Assembly: GCF_900090265.1 (NCBI RefSeq)
Contig: NZ_LT607752.1
Span: 6,888,001 to 6,952,000, forward strand
Source: Micromonospora rifamycinica
GTDB lineage: Bacteria; Actinomycetota; Actinomycetes; Mycobacteriales; Micromonosporaceae
Direction of reading: 5' to 3'
DNA: 64,000 nt
Shown: positions 8,896 to 17,427 of the stretch, piece by piece
Numbering within the stretch: the first letter of the stretch is position 1
How the letters are laid out: each line of letters opens with the position of its first letter
The notes under the pieces: model-generated
Databases searched by the model: none
Told to the model about the DNA's origin: nothing
The model's input: the letters and a program-made list of their open reading frames with translations, nothing else
Translations under genes and position numbers: made by a program

Positions 8896-9105
8896 TCACC
8901 GCTCCGAGTCGGTGTGGTCGTCGAGCCAGCGTTCGACCTCGCTACGCCGGTAGCGCAGGGTGTTGCCGACGCGGATGGCGCGGGGGCCCTTGCCCCGGCT
9001 GTGCCAGGCGTAGAGGGTGTTCTTGGGCTTGCCCAGCCAGGCGGCGAGGTCGTCGATGGTCAGTAGCGGGTCGGGCCGCCATTCGGGGACGGCGGGAGCG
9101 CTCAT
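8896..9105 (-). CDS. Excisionase-like MerR-type HTH protein
   Basis: This 69-residue protein has a helix-turn-helix of the excisionase/AlpA type: LLTIDDLAAWLGKPKNTLYA followed by the wing RVGNTLRYRRSEVERWLDDH. Such proteins bind the attachment arms and bias integrase toward excision. The start is the ATG overlapping the upstream methyltransferase stop (ATGA at 9102-9105), and the stop is 3 bp before int. The longer open frame upstream overlaps the methyltransferase in another frame and is not used. The excisionase role is inferred from size, fold and position. Confidence 0.86.
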   Translation of the reverse strand: MSAPAVPEWRPDPLLTIDDLAAWLGKPKNTLYAWHSRGKGPRAIRVGNTLRYRRSEVERWLDDHTDSER

Positions 9106-10409
9106 TGGCGGCCCGTCGTGTTGGCGGGATCGGGCTGCTGACCTGATGTGGCGCGGCTGACCCGTCGCCGGTAGCCGGCGGCATCTGAGGGCACCGGTAC
9201 GGGAGCGGGTTGGGGGATGGTCGTGCATGGGCCTGACTTCCATTCAGGATCCCAGCCTGGCTGGGAGCGGGGGTCGACGGCGCTGCCGTGGTAAGGCACG
9301 ACCGCGGGGTGCGCCAGATGTGGACGTCGATCCATCCGTTCCTGCCCGAAGGTGTCAAGCCCGTCGTTGCTCCCTGCGCTGGTGGGACGGAGTGGACTTG
9401 GCGACCGGTGCGGGTGGTCGTCGCCCGGCCCCTTTAGACCGCCCACGGGCGAACCCGGCTGGACCCTGGAGCCCGCGTGAGGCAGAAGCGGGGCGCGGAG
9501 TACAACCACGTCTTCGTGCTGCAAGAGCCATTGGGGGTCGCCGGTGGCGATGGCGTCACGGGTGTTCTTCTGCTGGAAGAACGAGGCGCGGGGGATGATC
9601 GAGCCGTTGCGGACGCCGCAGATCAGGGCGATGCATTCCTCGACGAGTTCGAGGCCGGCGTTGATGCCGGCGGCGGTGACCATGCCGGGGATGTCGATGA
9701 GTTCGCCGTGGCGGCGGTAGGGCCGGGCGGTGACGATGACGTGTCCGCCAGGACGGAGCAGCGTGCGGCAGCCGGCGAGGATCGCGGTGAACCCGTCGGC
9801 GAGCTGGCCGTGGCTGCAGTAGGCGAGGTTGTCGCTGCTGCCGTACTTGTGGTTGATCTTGCGGACTTTGCCGCGCCTCGGGCCGGGGGTGCGGACGTGG
9901 CCGTGGGTGGACGACCCGTAGGGCGGGGACGTGATCACGAGGGAGGCCCGGCCGTGCAGGCTGGCCGGCAGCAGTGCCGGCAGCGCGGTCGAGTCCCCGT
10001 GGTAGATCTCGCCCCGACCTGACGCACCCGTCTGGCCGGCGTGGTGGATGTTGGCGGCTGCGCTGGCGACCCATTCGGGTTCGTACTCGGCCCCGACGCC
10101 GTGCCGGCCGAGGTGCATGGCCTCGATGATGGTGGTGCCGATGCCGGCCATGGGGTCGAGGACCACCTCGCCGGGGTTGGTGTAGGTGCGGATGGCGTAT
10201 CGGGCGATGGTGGGCAGCATCTTGCCGGGGTGGGCCAGCGACTCCGGGGTGTATCGGCCGCGACGGAGGTCGCGGGACGGATGCTGGCCGGTGAGCCACA
10301 CCGAGCCGAGATAGCCCTCGGCGAGCAGTGCCGGCAGATCGGACCCGTCGGGGTGCGGGGCGGAGTCGTGCAGACCGGGGGTCTGCGCCGACCGATGCGG
10401 CTCAGGCAT
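9102..10409 (-). CDS. Orphan DNA methyltransferase (N4/N6 amino-methylase type)
   Basis: This 435-residue SAM-dependent DNA methylase has motif I at DPMAGIGTT (85-93) and catalytic motif IV TSPPY (160-164), a form typical of N4-cytosine and some N6-adenine methylases. LRPGGHVIVTARPYR follows. The last ~100 residues are Pro/Arg-rich and unconserved in appearance. GAGGAG stands upstream of the ATG. No restriction endonuclease is next to it, so it is probably an orphan methylase, perhaps protecting the element in new hosts or marking its own regulatory sites. It is co-transcribed with the excisionase-like gene and int. Confidence 0.82.
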   Translation of the reverse strand: MPEPHRSAQTPGLHDSAPHPDGSDLPALLAEGYLGSVWLTGQHPSRDLRRGRYTPESLAHPGKMLPTIARYAIRTYTNPGEVVLDPMAGIGTTIIEAMHLGRHGVGAEYEPEWVASAAANIHHAGQTGASGRGEIYHGDSTALPALLPASLHGRASLVITSPPYGSSTHGHVRTPGPRRGKVRKINHKYGSSDNLAYCSHGQLADGFTAILAGCRTLLRPGGHVIVTARPYRRHGELIDIPGMVTAAGINAGLELVEECIALICGVRNGSIIPRASFFQQKNTRDAIATGDPQWLLQHEDVVVLRAPLLPHAGSRVQPGSPVGGLKGPGDDHPHRSPSPLRPTSAGSNDGLDTFGQERMDRRPHLAHPAVVPYHGSAVDPRSQPGWDPEWKSGPCTTIPQPAPVPVPSDAAGYRRRVSRATSGQQPDPANTTGRQ

Positions 10410-11118
10410 GGGTGTTCTCCTCACCGGTGGCGGTGGTCCCGAACACGAGCAGGTCCCGGAATGCCGGAAGGTGGCGACCGGCGAGCAGCCGCTTCCCGTC
10501 ATCGCCTTCGTCGGGGCGTTCCGGGGTGGTGCGCGGTTCGTGCTCGGGTAGCGGAACGAGGACGGCGGGGATGTGCTGGTGGTAGAAGAGGCCGGCGGCG
10601 CGGGCGGCGGCGATGACCGTCGCGCGGTAGCTGAACCCACCGGGTGGGGGTGGTGTGGTGGTGAGTCCGGCGATCAGGAACCCGCCGGGGCGCAGCAGTT
10701 CCCGCCAGGTGCTCATTGCGGTGGTCAGGTCGTCGTGGGGAAGCCTTTCGATCGCCTGTGGTAGCGCCGCCAGGATCAGGTCGACATCCCGATCGGGCTG
10801 GTGAGGCACATCGGAGTTCGGGCGTGCGGTAGGTGGGAGCTGCAGGCGCAGACCGTGGGGGCCGCTATGCAACTCAGCTGGTAGCCGGTGCAGGTAGGTG
10901 GTCGCGGCGAGGGCGGTGGGGTGCGTGCCGAGGTCGAGAACTACGTCTCCGGCGTCGGTGTACCGGCGGATGAGGTAGGTGAGATGGTTCGGGGATAGTC
11001 CGTGCCAGTCCGGCACTTCCAGGCTGTGCGTTCGCGGTGTGCGGGTGTGGGGGATGAGCAACCCGACCGGTACCGGCTGAGGCCGGTCACCGGGAGCGGT
11101 GGAGCTGGGTTCAGGCAT
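10402..11118 (-). CDS. Degenerate methyltransferase-like protein
   Basis: This 238-residue protein resembles a reduced copy of the next gene. Both begin MPEP, and PNHLTYLIRRYTDAGDVVLDLG mirrors the motif I region of the active enzyme. The glycine loop is altered (DLGTHPTALAATT) and no SPPY/DPPY motif is visible; the corresponding strand reads DLILAALPQA. LRPGGFLIAGL matches LRPGGHVIV of the partner. Catalysis is therefore unlikely, and a regulatory or target-binding subunit is a reasonable guess. It overlaps the methyltransferase start by 8 bp. The ATG at 11118 is chosen over an upstream GTG at 11157, which lies in the regulatory element. Confidence 0.66.
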   Translation of the reverse strand: MPEPSSTAPGDRPQPVPVGLLIPHTRTPRTHSLEVPDWHGLSPNHLTYLIRRYTDAGDVVLDLGTHPTALAATTYLHRLPAELHSGPHGLRLQLPPTARPNSDVPHQPDRDVDLILAALPQAIERLPHDDLTTAMSTWRELLRPGGFLIAGLTTTPPPPGGFSYRATVIAAARAAGLFYHQHIPAVLVPLPEHEPRTTPERPDEGDDGKRLLAGRHLPAFRDLLVFGTTATGEENTHA

Positions 11119-11151
11119 GGCGTGTGGGCCACGTTCGCCGACGAGCGCTGA

Positions 11152-11190
11152 CACCAAGGGATTACAAATCTGGACCTCGGATTGGAAGCC
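11152..11190 (-). promoter_or_regulatory. Shared 39-bp element upstream of the methylase-xis-int operon
   Basis: Read on the minus strand, the element contains CTTCCAATCCGAGG, then TTTGTAATCCC, and ends 34 bp before the ATG at 11118. It matches the element at 16734-16772 at 32 of 39 positions, in the same orientation relative to the downstream gene. It is probably a promoter with an operator. The rest of the 290-bp gap up to 11408 holds a TGACGTCA palindrome at about 11368 and no gene. Confidence 0.7.
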
Positions 11191-11408
11191 AGAGCCTGCG
11201 TTGACGGTGGCGTGTTGCCCGCCGCCTACCTGAACAGGAGCGATGCAGATCTTGAATGGTCGGGTTGTGTCGGGTTCGAGGGTCAGTCCGGTGTGGGCGA
11301 CGAAGCCGCGCCGGTTTGTTCCCCGGCTGTCGCCTCCGTCCGGCGTGTTCTGCGCCGAGAGTCAACATGACGTCACATTGCAATAACCTAAGGTGATGAT
11401 CGAGTTGG

Positions 11409-14400
11409 TCAATCGGGTAGCAGGGAGAGCAGTGCCGCGGGCTCGGTGGCGCCGAGCAGGCTCAGCCCTACCGTTACGGGTGCCTGGGTCAGCAGTTCGG
11501 CGATCAGCCGCCGGGACTGCTGCAGCGAACCGGAGTGCCGGATGCGTGCCCGCATAGCTCGCTGCCATGGGATGTCGTCGCCGATGGCAGCAGTGATGGA
11601 TCCGGCGAGTTCTTCGTTCCCAGCGTCGGCGAGAATTTCCACCAGGTCGGCCAGGGCGTGGGCCTTGAGCCACGCGGGTACCGCTTCGCCGGTGGCGAGT
11701 TGGACTGCCAGCGACCATTCGCCGGCAGCGGCGGCAGGGCCGACCAGTTCTGCCAGCGCCGTCATGCGTTCCTGTGGATCATCGATGCGTTCGATGAGGG
11801 AGATCGCTGCCTTGATGTCCCCGTGGATGGCTGTGGCCCGGGCCACGACACGCAGAGCCTTGTCGCGATCCGGCGGATAGCCTAGGGATTCGGCGAAGCT
11901 CAGCGCCCTGGCCAAGTCCCCGGCATCGGTGAGGGCGTCCACGGCGGGTAGCGCCAGCAGTGTGGGCCATGACCCGGCACCGGTTTCGGCGAGGCGGACG
12001 AGTTCATCGGCCAGCGCCGTGGCCTGCTCACCGGGACCGGTCGCGGTGACGAGAGCCCCCAACGCTTTGCCCCGGTACATCGGTGCGTCGATCTGATCGA
12101 GGAATCGTCGCGCCTGGTCGACTCGGCCCAGTTCCGCGGCGAGGACGGCGAGATCGGTGACGATCCCGTCGCGGGCGGTCTGCGTGGCCGCGTCGATCGC
12201 CCGGGTGACCGCATCGGGTACGTCGAGCCGCAAGGCGATGCGGGCTGCCAGGCCCGCCGCGTAGTCGGCGACGTTGGTGCCGGATGTCTCCGCCTGTGCC
12301 AGGGCCACGTGCTCGATCAGCCGGTCGCGGCCGGCATCGTCGGGTCCGGCGACCGCGAGTATGGAGTTCAGGACCTGCAACCGGTCGTAGGGGCCGGTGG
12401 GCCGCCTGGCGAGTTCGACCGCACGGTCGAAGTCGATCACGGCAACCGCCGTGGCGAGACTGCTCAGGGTTCCGAGGTCCATCGCGGACGACTCCGTCCG
12501 GGTGGCCGTCTCGGCGTCGCGCAGCAGGGTGCCGGCGCGATCGCGGTCGCCGAGGTGGCCGATGGAACGGGCGACGACGACGAGGGCCTCGGCGCGGTGG
12601 CGGGCGGTGTCTGCCCGGCGGGCGGTCTGCTCGGCGATGTCGAGTAGCACTGCGGCGCGGTCGTGGTCCACGGTGGTCGCGGCCTCCGCGACAGCGATGA
12701 GAAACGGAGTCGCCAGTTCGGCGGCGCCGCGCTCAGCGAACGCGCGCGCCCTTGTCTCGGCGTCGTCGAGCGCCAGCGCGGCCTGCTCCGGCCGACCGCC
12801 TTCGGCGAGGCCGTGGGCCAGCGCGGCGGCTCCGAGGATCCGGGCGCCGACGCCGATCGTGCGGTCGACGATGGCTTGGGCGGTAGGTGTCCGCCCGGCG
12901 GTGATCAGTGGTCGAACCAGGGTGACAAGGGCTTCTTCGGCGAGGAACCGCATCGAGTGTGCGGCGTTCATCGCCTGATCCAGATCGCCGATGGCGGCAC
13001 CGGCTGCGGCGACCGTCCTCAGCGCGGCCTCGCGGAGGAGTGCGTCCTCGACCGCACCGGCGGTGTGGCAGGCCGTGTTCAGTAGCGTCCGTGCCCGTTC
13101 CTGCTCGCCGTGAGCGTCGGTTGCCACGGCCAGTGCGGTCTGGATGACGGCCCGGTCGTGTCCGTCGGTCACCTGGTCGGCGATCCGGGTGATCTGTTCG
13201 ACGGCCTCCCCGATCGCGGGGGAGCCGCGATCGCAGGCTGCAGCGATCGCGCTGAGTGCCGTGGCGAGATGGTGCGGGGTGGCGATGTCGCGGCAGATGT
13301 CGCCAGCCCGGCCGAGTTGTCCTTGCCGGGCTGCCTCGGCGGCGACCTGCGCCAGGGCTTCGTCCGCTCGGAGGGCGATGCCCATTGCCTGCGCGCGGTC
13401 GAGGTCGCCCAGTTCAGCCCAGGCCACGGCCAGTGACCCGGGCAGCGCGACGTTACGTCTGACCAGTTCGCCGCGCCGCAGGGCCAGTTGCGCCATGCGG
13501 GTCAGGTCGGGTTCTGCGGCGGCGAGAGCGGCCTGCAGGGCCGATCGGATCTCGGCCAGCGCGGCCGCGTCGCTGCCGAGCGCGGTGAGCATGCGGTCCT
13601 GCCGTTGCTGGTCACCGGCCAGGTGGATCAGTCGTTGCTGGTCACCGGTGTCGCTCAGCATCCGGAAATAGGTGGTGAACAGGTATTCGGGTGTGTCGTC
13701 CGGCCAGCCGAGCGAAGCGTAGCCTTCCGCCCAGCGGTGCAACCGGCTCCGGCACGTGATCAGCCGTTCGTCCCCGAGCCGGGTCAGGGCCTCTGCCTGT
13801 AGCTCTTCGTGGGCGAGCAGATAGACGTCAACGAAGCGGCGTGTCGGTCGGCGGGTGAACGTCCGCCCTGACGCCGTGTTGAGCTGGTCGAGCACGTCGA
13901 CGGCGGGAACACCCATCAGCTCCGCAAGGTCTCGGCCGCTCAGACCGCCTCCGGCGCTGGCCACCAGCGCCAGCAGATCCCGTTCCCGCTCGGTGCCGTG
14001 GATCAGCCTGCGCAACTCGCGCAGGGCGTCCTCGCGGATCACCTGGGCCTCGGGGGAGGGGGCCAGCGTGCGGGTGACCGCCGGGTCACGCAGTGGATGA
14101 TCTTCGGGCAGGTCGTCGGGCAGCGGAGGATCGGGCCGGCTGGTCACGATGATGCGCAGCGCCGGTGGCGGGTGAGACGGCAGCAGCGCGGCGACGCTGT
14201 AGGAGTCGGCTTCCGGAGTCACTCCCCGGTCCTCGTCGAGACCGTCCACGACGAGCACGAGGCGCTGTCGCTGTTCGGTGTGCACGTCGACTGCGTCGCG
14301 CAGCATCGCGAGCAGGTGGACCTCTCTGGTGGCGTCGGTCAGGAAGGCGGGTATCGGTCGGTCGAGGAGGTCCGCTAATTGTTCGAGCAGGACATCGGTG

Positions 14401-14789
14401 AAGGCGCGCCGATCGCTCTGGCCGGCGAACCGTGCGGTGAGGAAGAACGACAGCACGCGTACACCCGGCGGCGGGTGCAGCACGAACCAGGACATCAGGG
14501 CCGACTTTCCGGCCCAGGCGTCGCCGGTCAGCCTCAGGTAGGCGGGGCCATCGGCGGTGCAGAAGGCTGCCAGATCGGCCAGGTCGCCGTCGCGGCCCGT
14601 CAGGCTGTCAGGTGCGATACGCCGGACCTGTTCGAGGTAGGCCGATCGCACCGGTGGAGTGATCACGTTGATCGAGATGTCACCGAACACAGCTCCGGTG
14701 ACTGCAACTCCACCGCTGTCGGCGGTGGCTTTCCCGGTGTCGCGGACGATCACCCGCGGTCGCCGCAGCCACTCCCACACGCTATCCAT
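11409..14789 (-). CDS. STAND NTPase with C-terminal helical (TPR-like) repeats and N-terminal Gly-rich motif
   Basis: This 1126-residue protein has a STAND/AAA-type NTPase module: Walker A GDAWAGKS (89-96), Walker B LVLVVDGLDED (177-187) and the arginine-bearing IIVTSRPDPP. A winged-helix-like segment follows, then about 700 residues of Ala/Leu-rich helical repeats of TPR type. The first 45 residues contain TGKATADSGGVAVTG (18-32), then VFGDISI. This motif recurs twice in the small membrane protein encoded divergently 78 bp away. The architecture is that of bacterial NLR-like receptors, in which repeats sense a ligand, the NTPase oligomerises, and the N-terminal motif recruits an effector. 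Defence is inferred. Confidence 0.8.
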   Translation of the reverse strand: MDSVWEWLRRPRVIVRDTGKATADSGGVAVTGAVFGDISINVITPPVRSAYLEQVRRIAPDSLTGRDGDLADLAAFCTADGPAYLRLTGDAWAGKSALMSWFVLHPPPGVRVLSFFLTARFAGQSDRRAFTDVLLEQLADLLDRPIPAFLTDATREVHLLAMLRDAVDVHTEQRQRLVLVVDGLDEDRGVTPEADSYSVAALLPSHPPPALRIIVTSRPDPPLPDDLPEDHPLRDPAVTRTLAPSPEAQVIREDALRELRRLIHGTERERDLLALVASAGGGLSGRDLAELMGVPAVDVLDQLNTASGRTFTRRPTRRFVDVYLLAHEELQAEALTRLGDERLITCRSRLHRWAEGYASLGWPDDTPEYLFTTYFRMLSDTGDQQRLIHLAGDQQRQDRMLTALGSDAAALAEIRSALQAALAAAEPDLTRMAQLALRRGELVRRNVALPGSLAVAWAELGDLDRAQAMGIALRADEALAQVAAEAARQGQLGRAGDICRDIATPHHLATALSAIAAACDRGSPAIGEAVEQITRIADQVTDGHDRAVIQTALAVATDAHGEQERARTLLNTACHTAGAVEDALLREAALRTVAAAGAAIGDLDQAMNAAHSMRFLAEEALVTLVRPLITAGRTPTAQAIVDRTIGVGARILGAAALAHGLAEGGRPEQAALALDDAETRARAFAERGAAELATPFLIAVAEAATTVDHDRAAVLLDIAEQTARRADTARHRAEALVVVARSIGHLGDRDRAGTLLRDAETATRTESSAMDLGTLSSLATAVAVIDFDRAVELARRPTGPYDRLQVLNSILAVAGPDDAGRDRLIEHVALAQAETSGTNVADYAAGLAARIALRLDVPDAVTRAIDAATQTARDGIVTDLAVLAAELGRVDQARRFLDQIDAPMYRGKALGALVTATGPGEQATALADELVRLAETGAGSWPTLLALPAVDALTDAGDLARALSFAESLGYPPDRDKALRVVARATAIHGDIKAAISLIERIDDPQERMTALAELVGPAAAAGEWSLAVQLATGEAVPAWLKAHALADLVEILADAGNEELAGSITAAIGDDIPWQRAMRARIRHSGSLQQSRRLIAELLTQAPVTVGLSLLGATEPAALLSLLPD

Positions 14790-14867
14790 CGTGGCACAGC
14801 GGGCAAGGCGTCTGAAGTGTCGATTCAGGTGGTTAGATTCGGCCCGGCAAAGGTGGACACTGGAGGC

Positions 14868-15218
14868 ATGAGTCCACGTCGTCTGGCGCTGCTGATCACC
14901 TGCCTGGCCGTGGCCGGCCTCGCGGCGACCTTCGCGATCGTCGGCTGGGACGAGACCGGCCGGATCGCCTCGGCGGTATCGGCATTGGCCGCCGTCGCCG
15001 CCGTCGGCGTAGCGGTATGGGCGGCCCTCGACGCCAGGCGCGACGACTCCCTGATCGAAGTGTCCGGCACCGGCGACGCCGAGGCACGCGACGGCGGAAG
15101 GGCCAACACCGGCCTGTCCGGTGATCCGGGCACGAGACGGCCGATCAAGATCAGAAAGACCGGTACGGCGAAGGCGACCGGGGAAGGCGGCGACGCCAAC
15201 ACCGGTGCCCAGCGGTAA
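14868..15218 (+). CDS. Small two-TM protein with paired Gly-rich signalling motifs
   Basis: This 116-residue protein has two predicted TM helices (about 6-26 and 34-54) separated by WDETGRIAS, then a soluble tail. The tail holds two motif copies, TGDAEARDGGRANTG (68-82) and TGTAKATGEGGDANTG (98-113). The same pattern, TGxAxAxxGGxAxTG, lies near the N-terminus of the divergent STAND protein. GGAG precedes the ATG. The pair looks like a membrane effector with its receptor. The TM region also resembles that of the 49410 protein (Asp-rich linker followed by Ala-Ser and VW), so the two modules probably share an origin. Confidence 0.72.
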   Translation: MSPRRLALLITCLAVAGLAATFAIVGWDETGRIASAVSALAAVAAVGVAVWAALDARRDDSLIEVSGTGDAEARDGGRANTGLSGDPGTRRPIKIRKTGTAKATGEGGDANTGAQR

Positions 15219-15892
15219 TCGAGTCCCCCGCAGGCAGTCGCAACGACAGCCGCTCCCGGCGGAAGAGGCTGTTCGCCCACCCGTCCGGTGGAGATGAAAC
15301 CTGAGGGCTGTCTACCAACCACACACCCTCCTCGCGTTCGGCTGGCGTGAGCGCGTTCGCCGGCACGGGCCGTGGCCGCACCGACCGGCTTGCCCGGCGC
15401 CGGTCCCGCTCAGCACTGGACCGGGCGGGCGCAATCATCGCTGCCGCAACTTCTCGTCGTGTTCACCCCCTGCTGTAGTGGGTTGAACACGGCTATCTAT
15501 TGCTTGGACACCGTCGAATTCCGGCTAATCGACTTGGGCCTGGACAGAGTCGCCATGGGCGCGGCAGGCGATCCTGGCCGCTTCCTCCACGATGCCATGG
15601 CTGGCTCATAGTCGGTGCGTGTTCAAAGGCGCAGCCTCTACGCGGGTGCGGCTGGCACTGTGACCCGTGAACGGCCTGACCACGCATTGCACACCGTGGA
15701 GCGCGATGTCCTCTGGCTCATGCCGCGGTGTAGCGATGAGGGGCGGCGAGGCCGGGGTTGAACACGCGTCGAGACGCCTAGAACAAGATCAGCAGTGTTC
15801 ATGATCTGTGTAAAGGCCCTGGTGGCGTGGTGGCACAGCGCCGATCGGCACTCCCGCCGACCGGCACACTGTCACCGCGAGGGAGCACCATC
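15219..15892. promoter_or_regulatory. Non-coding region with a GTGTTCA/TTGAACAC motif cluster
   Basis: No credible gene lies in these 674 bp. GTGTTCA or its complement TTGAACAC occurs five times: 15459-15465, 15482-15490, 15619-15625, 15757-15765 and 15795-15801. The first two form an inverted repeat with 11-bp arms (15459-15469 and 15480-15490). The cluster lies directly upstream of the sigma-like gene at 15893, so it is probably its operator region. GAAC/GTTC half-sites recall actinobacterial LexA boxes, but spacing and symmetry differ. Confidence 0.55.
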
Positions 15893-16714
15893 ATGGACCG
15901 TCGTATCCCCATTCCTGGTTCGACCGCCAGGCGACGTGGCGAGACGCTGCTCAACGACATCGAGTACCGGTTCCGGCTGATGGGGCAGGGGCCGAGCCCG
16001 CTGTCGGTCGATGGCCGCAGCCTCGGCCTGGGCCTGCCCCGCCGGACCATCGCCCTGCCGGAGCTGTCGGCAATCCTGATGCACCCGTCCTGCGGCTACG
16101 CCGCCCGGGACGCCGTGTGGCGGCTGCTGGTGCAGCACGCCCGTACCGGAGACCCGTCGTGGTGTGCCGGTGCGGTGGGCGTCGCGCTGCCGGGCCTGCG
16201 GTTCAAGGCGTACCTGCTGGCCAAGCTGTTCACCGGTGATGTGCAGGCCGCCATCGTCGAGCACTTCCTCCGCGCGCTCGGCACAATCGACCTGGACAGG
16301 CCGGGCGTGGTCGGCAACCTGCTGTCCGCGGCGTTCTCCAAGGCCCGCACCGAACTGCGAGGTCTGGAGCCGGCCTCGTCCGGGACGCCGAGCCATGCCC
16401 CGGGGGCGGTGTCGTCGCCTGCCGCGTACGGGCATCCGGATGTCGTTCTGGCTCGCGCGGTTGCCGCCGAGGTGATCAGCGCCGACGATGCCGAGCTGAT
16501 CGGTGCGACGTACCTGGAGGACGTCAGCCTCACCGCCTACGCCGAACGGACCGGTGAGCCCCGCTGGAACCTCTACAAGCGGCGGTCTGCTGCCGTCGCC
16601 CGGCTCAGGGCCGCGATCGAATCCGGCGCGTTGTCTGATGCATACGCCGAGGTGGTCACCGAGGCCACCTCGGCGGTGGCTCTCGACGCGCCGACGGCCC
16701 GTAAGCGCCCGTAA
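15893..16714 (+). CDS. Putative sigma-like/HTH transcription regulator
   Basis: This 273-residue protein has a C-terminal helix-turn-helix resembling sigma region 4 (DAELIGATYLEDVSLTAYAE, then RWNLYKRRSAAVARLRAAI). The central helical region around GDVQAAIVEHFLRALGTIDL may correspond to region 2, but this is weak. GAGGGA lies upstream of the ATG. The gene sits alone between an operator-rich gap and the shared 39-bp element that leads into the conjugation operon, so it is the best local candidate for the transfer regulator. No enzymatic motif is visible. It could instead be a non-sigma DNA-binding protein. Confidence 0.6.
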   Translation: MDRRIPIPGSTARRRGETLLNDIEYRFRLMGQGPSPLSVDGRSLGLGLPRRTIALPELSAILMHPSCGYAARDAVWRLLVQHARTGDPSWCAGAVGVALPGLRFKAYLLAKLFTGDVQAAIVEHFLRALGTIDLDRPGVVGNLLSAAFSKARTELRGLEPASSGTPSHAPGAVSSPAAYGHPDVVLARAVAAEVISADDAELIGATYLEDVSLTAYAERTGEPRWNLYKRRSAAVARLRAAIESGALSDAYAEVVTEATSAVALDAPTARKRP

Positions 16715-16733
16715 GAGCCCGCCTTGAGCTGCG

Positions 16734-16772
16734 GGTTTCCAATCCGAGGCTCGGATGTGTAATCCCCTAGTG
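16734..16772 (+). promoter_or_regulatory. Shared 39-bp element upstream of the conjugation operon
   Basis: The element contains the perfect palindrome ATCCGAG-G-CTCGGAT at 16742-16756, followed by TGTGTAATCCCC. It is the counterpart of 11152-11190. It faces the pilin-like gene at 16999. A hexamer TGTAAT about 16 bp after TTTCCA could serve as a -10 box with the palindrome between the two promoter boxes; this is an inference. The remaining 226 bp before the gene show no ORF of interest. Confidence 0.68.
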
Positions 16773-16998
16773 CGGGACTCTTCCGCGTAGGTGACCTTGT
16801 TTCCGACCGGACCGCTGACGGCGCTGACACCCGCACGGTCCCCGGCCTACCCGTCGCTTCTGGTGAGGAGGACGGCCGCGCCGGTCGGCACCACAGGTCA
16901 CCGATGAGCGCACCGCCCGGTCCCGCGTTCGCCACAGCCCATTCGCGCCTATGCCCCGATGCGGGCTGCTCAGGCGTGCGCTCCGGAGGTGTCCAGCC

Positions 16999-17427
16999 AT
17001 GAGAAATGCCCGTTTCCTGCGCCCCGAGGCGACGCTCCGTGGCCTCGGGGCCGGCACACCCGGCCGATCGACCGTCTGCCGCCCCCGTCCTCGGGCAGCG
17101 GTGGTGCTGAGGCTGTGTGGGGCCGCCGCGGTGACCCTGGCTCTGATCTTCACTCCCCACGCGGCGTACGCAGCGGAGCCCGGTTCGGTGCTGGCCGTCG
17201 AGTCGATTCAGCAGGTCGCCAACAACATCCGGGTCTGGCTCGTCGGGATTCTGGTCTCCGTCGCCACCCTGTTCCTCACCATCGGCGGTCTGCGGTACCT
17301 GGCGGCCAACGGCGACCCCGGCGAGATCGAAAAGGCGAAGCTGGCGATGCGGTCCGCCGCGATCGGTTACGCCTTCGCGCTGCTGGCACCGCTGTTCGTG
17401 ACCATCGTCGGTAGGTGGGTGGCCTGA
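16999..17427 (+). CDS. VirB2/TrbC-like pilin-related membrane protein
   Basis: This 142-residue protein has a long N-terminal signal region ending AAVTLALIFTPHAAYA-AEP, with a likely cleavage after AYA. Two hydrophobic helices follow (VWLVGILVSVATLFLTIGGL and IGYAFALLAPLFVTIVGRWV) around a short loop with GDPGEIEKAK. This matches the two-helix layout of VirB2/TrbC-type pilins of type IV secretion systems. GGAGG at 16985-16989 supports the ATG. It is the first gene of the transfer operon, and its stop overlaps the next start. Confidence 0.72.
   Translation: MRNARFLRPEATLRGLGAGTPGRSTVCRPRPRAAVVLRLCGAAAVTLALIFTPHAAYAAEPGSVLAVESIQQVANNIRVWLVGILVSVATLFLTIGGLRYLAANGDPGEIEKAKLAMRSAAIGYAFALLAPLFVTIVGRWVA

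Noticed and set aside
11152..16772. The 39-bp inverted pair as insertion-sequence ends
   Set aside because: No transposase lies between them and no target duplication is seen; the orientation toward operon starts fits regulation better, although mobility is not excluded.
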